A stretch of 64,000 nucleotides of DNA, taken from NCBI GenBank assembly GCA_016721505.1, contig JADKHX010000006.1, positions 124,001-188,000 on the forward strand, written 5' to 3'. This DNA is from Rhodocyclaceae bacterium. GTDB taxonomy: Bacteria; Pseudomonadota; Gammaproteobacteria; Burkholderiales; Rhodocyclaceae. Numbering within the stretch: position 1 is the first letter of the stretch; each line of letters begins with the position of its first letter. Shown here piece by piece: positions 60,964 through 64,000 of the stretch. The notes below the pieces were generated by a model. It did no database searches. It saw only the letters and a program-made list of their open reading frames with translations, and was not told the origin of the DNA. Position numbers and translations under genes: made by a program.

Positions 60964-62019
60964 ATGCAAAAGAAATTAGCCACCGTCTCACAACTCGCAG
61001 AATTTGACACCATCATCGATGTTCGTTCCCCCGCCGAGTTTTTGGAAGATCATTTGCCAAACGCGCAAAACTTTCCGGTGCTCAGCAATGAAGAACGCAT
61101 CCAAGTCGGCACTTTGTACAAACAGGTTTCGGCCTTCGAAGCCAAAAAATTAGGCGCGACTTTAGTCGCGCGCAATATCGCCACGGCTATCGAGCGCGGC
61201 TTTCTCGACAAGCCGAAAAATTGGCGGCCGTTGATTTATTGCTGGCGTGGCGGACAGCGTAGTGGCGCGTTCACCCATGTATTGCGCGAGATCGGCTGGG
61301 AAGCGCATCAGCTCGGCGGCGGCTACAAGGCATGGCGACGACATGTGATCACGCAACTCGAAACGCTGCCCGATCAATTTGATTTTCGCGTTATAAGTGG
61401 CGCGACCGGTAGTGGCAAAAGTCGCCTGCTCGAAACGCTTGCGGCGCAGGGCGCGCAGGTCTTGCATTTGGAACAAATCGCTGCGCACAAGGGCTCGGTG
61501 CTGGGTAGTTTGCCCGACCAGAATCAGCCCACACAAAAGGGTTTTGACACTTTACTTTTTGTAGCACTGGCGCACCTCAAAGCGGATCGGCCGGTTTTTG
61601 TCGAAGCCGAAAGTCGCAAAATCGGCCAACTACAATTGCCCGAAACGCTGATCAACGCACTGCGTCGCGCGCCGTGCCTGCGACTACAAGTCAGTCTCGA
61701 TGCGCGAGTCGATTTTTTGCTGGAAGATTACGTTTACGCAATCAACGATACCGCATGGCTGGCCAGCAACATCGAGCGACTACATAGCTTGCAAAGTCGC
61801 GAAACTTTGACGCGCTGGAATCAATTCATCGTCGACGGCGAGTTTCGCCAATTGGTGGCCGAACTGCTGACGCAACACTACGACCCACTGTATGTGCGTT
61901 CGCAAAACAACAACTATGTGGCGCATGGCGAAGCGCGGGTGGTGACGGTCGACGCGCTTTCGCCAGCAAGGATTGATATGTTGGCGAAAGAATTATTGAC
62001 AGCGTCGAGCGCTAGCTAG
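60964..62019 (+). CDS. mnmH: tRNA 2-selenouridine/geranyl-2-thiouridine synthase
   Basis: The 351-residue protein has an N-terminal rhodanese domain with the catalytic Cys in IYCWRGGQRSGAF. A P-loop domain (ISGATGSGKSRLLETLA) follows, with FVEAESRKIGQLQLPETL in the middle. This fusion is specific to MnmH (SelU/YbbB), which replaces sulfur by selenium in the wobble uridine of some tRNAs. No selD is in the window. It follows the tesA remnant. Confidence 0.95.
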   Translation: MQKKLATVSQLAEFDTIIDVRSPAEFLEDHLPNAQNFPVLSNEERIQVGTLYKQVSAFEAKKLGATLVARNIATAIERGFLDKPKNWRPLIYCWRGGQRSGAFTHVLREIGWEAHQLGGGYKAWRRHVITQLETLPDQFDFRVISGATGSGKSRLLETLAAQGAQVLHLEQIAAHKGSVLGSLPDQNQPTQKGFDTLLFVALAHLKADRPVFVEAESRKIGQLQLPETLINALRRAPCLRLQVSLDARVDFLLEDYVYAINDTAWLASNIERLHSLQSRETLTRWNQFIVDGEFRQLVAELLTQHYDPLYVRSQNNNYVAHGEARVVTVDALSPARIDMLAKELLTASSAS

Positions 62020-62033
62020 CTTCGTCAGCATCC

Positions 62034-62558
62034 TTAAGCATTGCGCATCCAGCTATGGCCACCGCCAATGCCGCCAGATGCCTTGCGTTTGTATTCTTCA
62101 ATCTTTTCTTTCAACTCGGTATGCTGCTCGCACGGGAGCCAGCAGATTTTGTCGAGCGCACGGAGATGCTCCTCCGCTTTGGCGAGATTGCCAACCTGTA
62201 AATAGGCTTCGCCAATGTACTCATGTGCGTCTCTGTGTTGCGGGTTGATGGTCAGCGCACGTTCGTAATTGGCAAATGAGTTATCCATCTCACCCAGATT
62301 GCGATAAGCGTAGCCGAGCAGGTTCCAAGCGTTGGCGTTTTTTTCATCGCGCTTGACGACGTTTTCCATCCGCGAAATAGCTTCCCGCCAGTTTTTCTGG
62401 TTCACCGCAATTTGGCCAGCGGTGTAATCGGCATCGATAATCGGCGCGGTTCTTTCGAGTCGAGCCGTGCTGCTGGGGCTCGCACCGCCACCCGAAGCCC
62501 ACAAAGGTGCTACCGACAGGAAGTAGACGATTAGAAGTCGAATCGCATGTCTGGTCAT
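62034..62558 (-). CDS. Exported tetratricopeptide-repeat protein
   Basis: The 174-residue protein from ATG 62558 (AGGGAAG about seven bases upstream) has a signal peptide (MTRHAIRLLIVYFLSVAPLW). At least two to three TPR units follow (NWREAISRMENVVKRDEKNANAWNLLGYAYRNLGEMDNSFANYERAL and on). Two Cys near the C-terminus (ICWLPCEQH) may form a disulfide. Function unknown; it is divergent from the cyclase-hemerythrin gene. Confidence 0.8.
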   Translation of the reverse strand: MTRHAIRLLIVYFLSVAPLWASGGGASPSSTARLERTAPIIDADYTAGQIAVNQKNWREAISRMENVVKRDEKNANAWNLLGYAYRNLGEMDNSFANYERALTINPQHRDAHEYIGEAYLQVGNLAKAEEHLRALDKICWLPCEQHTELKEKIEEYKRKASGGIGGGHSWMRNA

Positions 62559-62668
62559 ATTGCACTTCCCTAAGTAAAGTGGAAACTTGTCGAACCGCGC
62601 CAAGTTTTTCAGTCAGTTTATTCGTCATGTGTATGACCAGCGCATGTCGAGTATGATTTTGCACTGTG
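62559..62668. other. Divergent intergenic region upstream of the cyclase-hemerythrin gene
   Basis: 110 bases carrying the ribosome-binding site of the TPR gene and presumably both promoters. No other feature is seen. Confidence 0.35.
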
Positions 62669-64000
62669 ATGTCTATTCCGCCAAAAAATCCGCGTCTTTC
62701 ATTGTCGACAGATCCTATGGATGCTTCACGCGAGCCCTTGAGTGAAATTGAACTGGCTTACGGCCGTTTCGTGCCGCGCCAGTTCCTGCATTTGCTCGGC
62801 CACAACGATATTCGCAATGTCGAACTGGGGCAGCAAGTCGAATGCAAGATGACCGTTTTGTTCTCCGATTTGCGCGACTTCACTGCGCTCTCGGAATCCA
62901 TGAGTCCTCAAGAAAATTTTAATTTACTTAATTCGTATCTGATGCAAATGGAACCGGTGATTGCCGCACACGGCGGATTCATCGACAAATATGTTGGCGA
63001 TGCCATCATGGCGCTGTTCCCCGATTCGCCTGACGAAGCAGTGCGTGGTGCCTTGGCAATGCTAGGCAAGCTTGATGAATACAACGCTGGCCGCCAACGC
63101 GCCGGTTATCGTCCAGTAAAAATTGGCATCGGTATCAATACCGGCATTGTGATTATCGGTACGATTGGTGGCAAAGGGCGGATGGACGGCACCGTGATCG
63201 GTGACGCGGTGAATCTCGCCGCACGGATGGAACGCCTGACCAAAGACTATGACGTACCGTTGCTGATCAGCGAATACACGCTGTACTCGCTAGAAAACGC
63301 CGCGCCCTACTCGATACGCTTTTTGGATCGCACACGGGTTCGCGGCAAACAAGATACTCAATCGGTGTACGAAGTTTTTGATGCTGACCCGCCACAATTG
63401 CGGATTGCCAAGCGCGAAAACTTAAAGTTGTTTGAACACGCCACCGCCTGCTATCACCTCGACGACATCCCTGCGGCGACTGCTTTGCTAAACAAAACTT
63501 TGGAAATGGTTCCCGATGATCTCGCCGCACGCGCCTACCTTGAACGTTGTGAGCAGAGAACACGAGAAGCGCATCCGCATGATCCGGGTTTGAGCAAGGA
63601 ATGGCATGAAGTTTACGAGATTGGCGTACCCGAGATTGACGAAGCACATCGCCTGTTGCTGGTGGACATGAGTGCACTGGCAAACGCCGTACGCATCGGC
63701 GCATGGAGCCTCGCGCCGCCGCTGATGGCAGAAATCCAGTTCGCTGCAAAGGCCGCATTCACTGCCGAGGAAGAGTTGATGTTTCAACGCGGCTATTCGT
63801 TCATCGCCCTACACACTAGGCAGCACGAGAGATTCTTCGAATACTTTTCCGTACTGCGCGCTGAAATCGAAAGCGGCGGCGAAGATCCGCAATATCTTTC
63901 GTTTCGCGTCAAACTATTACTCACCGACTGGTTTGCAAACCACATGGTTACTGCTGATCGCCACTTCGCCCATTTCCTTCGCGGACGGACATCGCGGGCG
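62669..64000 (+). CDS. Class III adenylate cyclase - TPR-like - hemerythrin-domain protein (3' end outside window)
   Basis: The frame stays open to the window edge (at least 444 codons). Residues about 65-240 form a cyclase domain with metal Asp in VLFSDLRDFT and VGDAIMALF, specificity Lys in DKYVGD and Thr in MDGTVIGD, and AVNLAARME, an adenylate-type set. A helical TPR-like linker (about 250-305) follows. A hemerythrin-like domain has His327 (EIDEAH), Glu367 (TAEEELM), His382/His386, His425 and Asp430. The His expected at position 363 is Ala (AFTAEE), so one iron ligand is missing. ATG 62669 is chosen; GTG 62666 and ATG 62717 are alternatives. It is probably a cytoplasmic cAMP synthase responding to oxygen, iron or redox. 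Confidence 0.85.
   Translation, partial: MSIPPKNPRLSLSTDPMDASREPLSEIELAYGRFVPRQFLHLLGHNDIRNVELGQQVECKMTVLFSDLRDFTALSESMSPQENFNLLNSYLMQMEPVIAAHGGFIDKYVGDAIMALFPDSPDEAVRGALAMLGKLDEYNAGRQRAGYRPVKIGIGINTGIVIIGTIGGKGRMDGTVIGDAVNLAARMERLTKDYDVPLLISEYTLYSLENAAPYSIRFLDRTRVRGKQDTQSVYEVFDADPPQLRIAKRENLKLFEHATACYHLDDIPAATALLNKTLEMVPDDLAARAYLERCEQRTREAHPHDPGLSKEWHEVYEIGVPEIDEAHRLLLVDMSALANAVRIGAWSLAPPLMAEIQFAAKAAFTAEEELMFQRGYSFIALHTRQHERFFEYFSVLRAEIESGGEDPQYLSFRVKLLLTDWFANHMVTADRHFAHFLRGRTSRA

Noticed and set aside
1..64000. CRISPR arrays, rRNA operons, insertion sequences or prophage genes
   Set aside because: No regularly spaced repeats, no rRNA sequence, no transposase or integrase reading frame was found; the only periodic arrays are protein-coding RTX and coiled-coil repeats.

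Overview
The window is a chromosomal segment of about 54% GC (rough visual estimate) from a Gram-negative bacterium, most likely a betaproteobacterium. The evidence is gene order: petABC followed by sspA-sspB; dnaX-ybaB-recR next to the 4.5S RNA gene; dapA-bamC; surE-pcm-nlpD; gloB / methyltransferase / rnhA / dnaQ; and divergent ybbA/tesA. I could not fix the family or genus from sequence alone.

Layout. 1-460: the tail of a DUF2971-like gene and a repeat copy. 463-8000: a Rieske oxygenase, NnrU, a GAF-diguanylate cyclase, an iron alcohol dehydrogenase, an SDR with a basic tail, and ABC-F Uup. 8049-11200: tRNA-Arg(CCU), then a coiled-coil protein overlapping a GAF-GAF adenylate cyclase. 11277-15073: sspB, sspA and the cytochrome bc1 operon. 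15244-19275: a CoA-transferase, recR, ybaB, dnaX and the SRP RNA. 19531-24000: a cation/proton antiporter, bamC, dapA and a histone-deacetylase-like hydrolase. 23996-29640: MoxR-DUF58-transglutaminase, MltB and an exonuclease. 29644-34724: a membrane protein, nlpD-pcm-surE, a FemAB/GNAT-like protein and a glycosyltransferase. 34718-50383: the accessory region, described below. 50392-57109: a DUF4440-like protein, an Orn/Lys/Arg decarboxylase, DUF2505, a CorA-like protein, dnaQ, rnhA and a methyltransferase. 57157-64000: gloB, mltD, ybbA, a broken tesA, mnmH, a TPR protein and a cyclase-hemerythrin protein that runs off the end.

The accessory region (34.7-50.4 kb, minus strand) holds a lipase-fold protein followed by a giant RTX calcium-binding protein of about 2,960 codons. 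The RTX gene is split by one extra base in a six-G run. Upstream lies a tandem array of truncated copies of the lipase head, each followed by a small lipoprotein gene with ATGA-type overlaps. The layout recalls effector/immunity cassette arrays, but function is unproven.

The most unusual feature of the whole window is a dispersed repeat family. A short form of about 26 nt starts CCAGTTGGTGCTGG and ends near CACGCCGTC. A long form of about 90 nt carries two hairpins. Copies sit between genes and also inside unrelated genes. Five in-frame copies add the same peptide (VGAGDTPS or a close variant) to Uup (twice), MoxR, a transglutaminase and a FemAB-like protein. Other copies lie in dnaX, gloB, mltB, the start of a glycosyltransferase, the C-termini of all three truncated lipases and a frameshifted tesA. 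The elements appear to insert into coding sequence and often to be tolerated.
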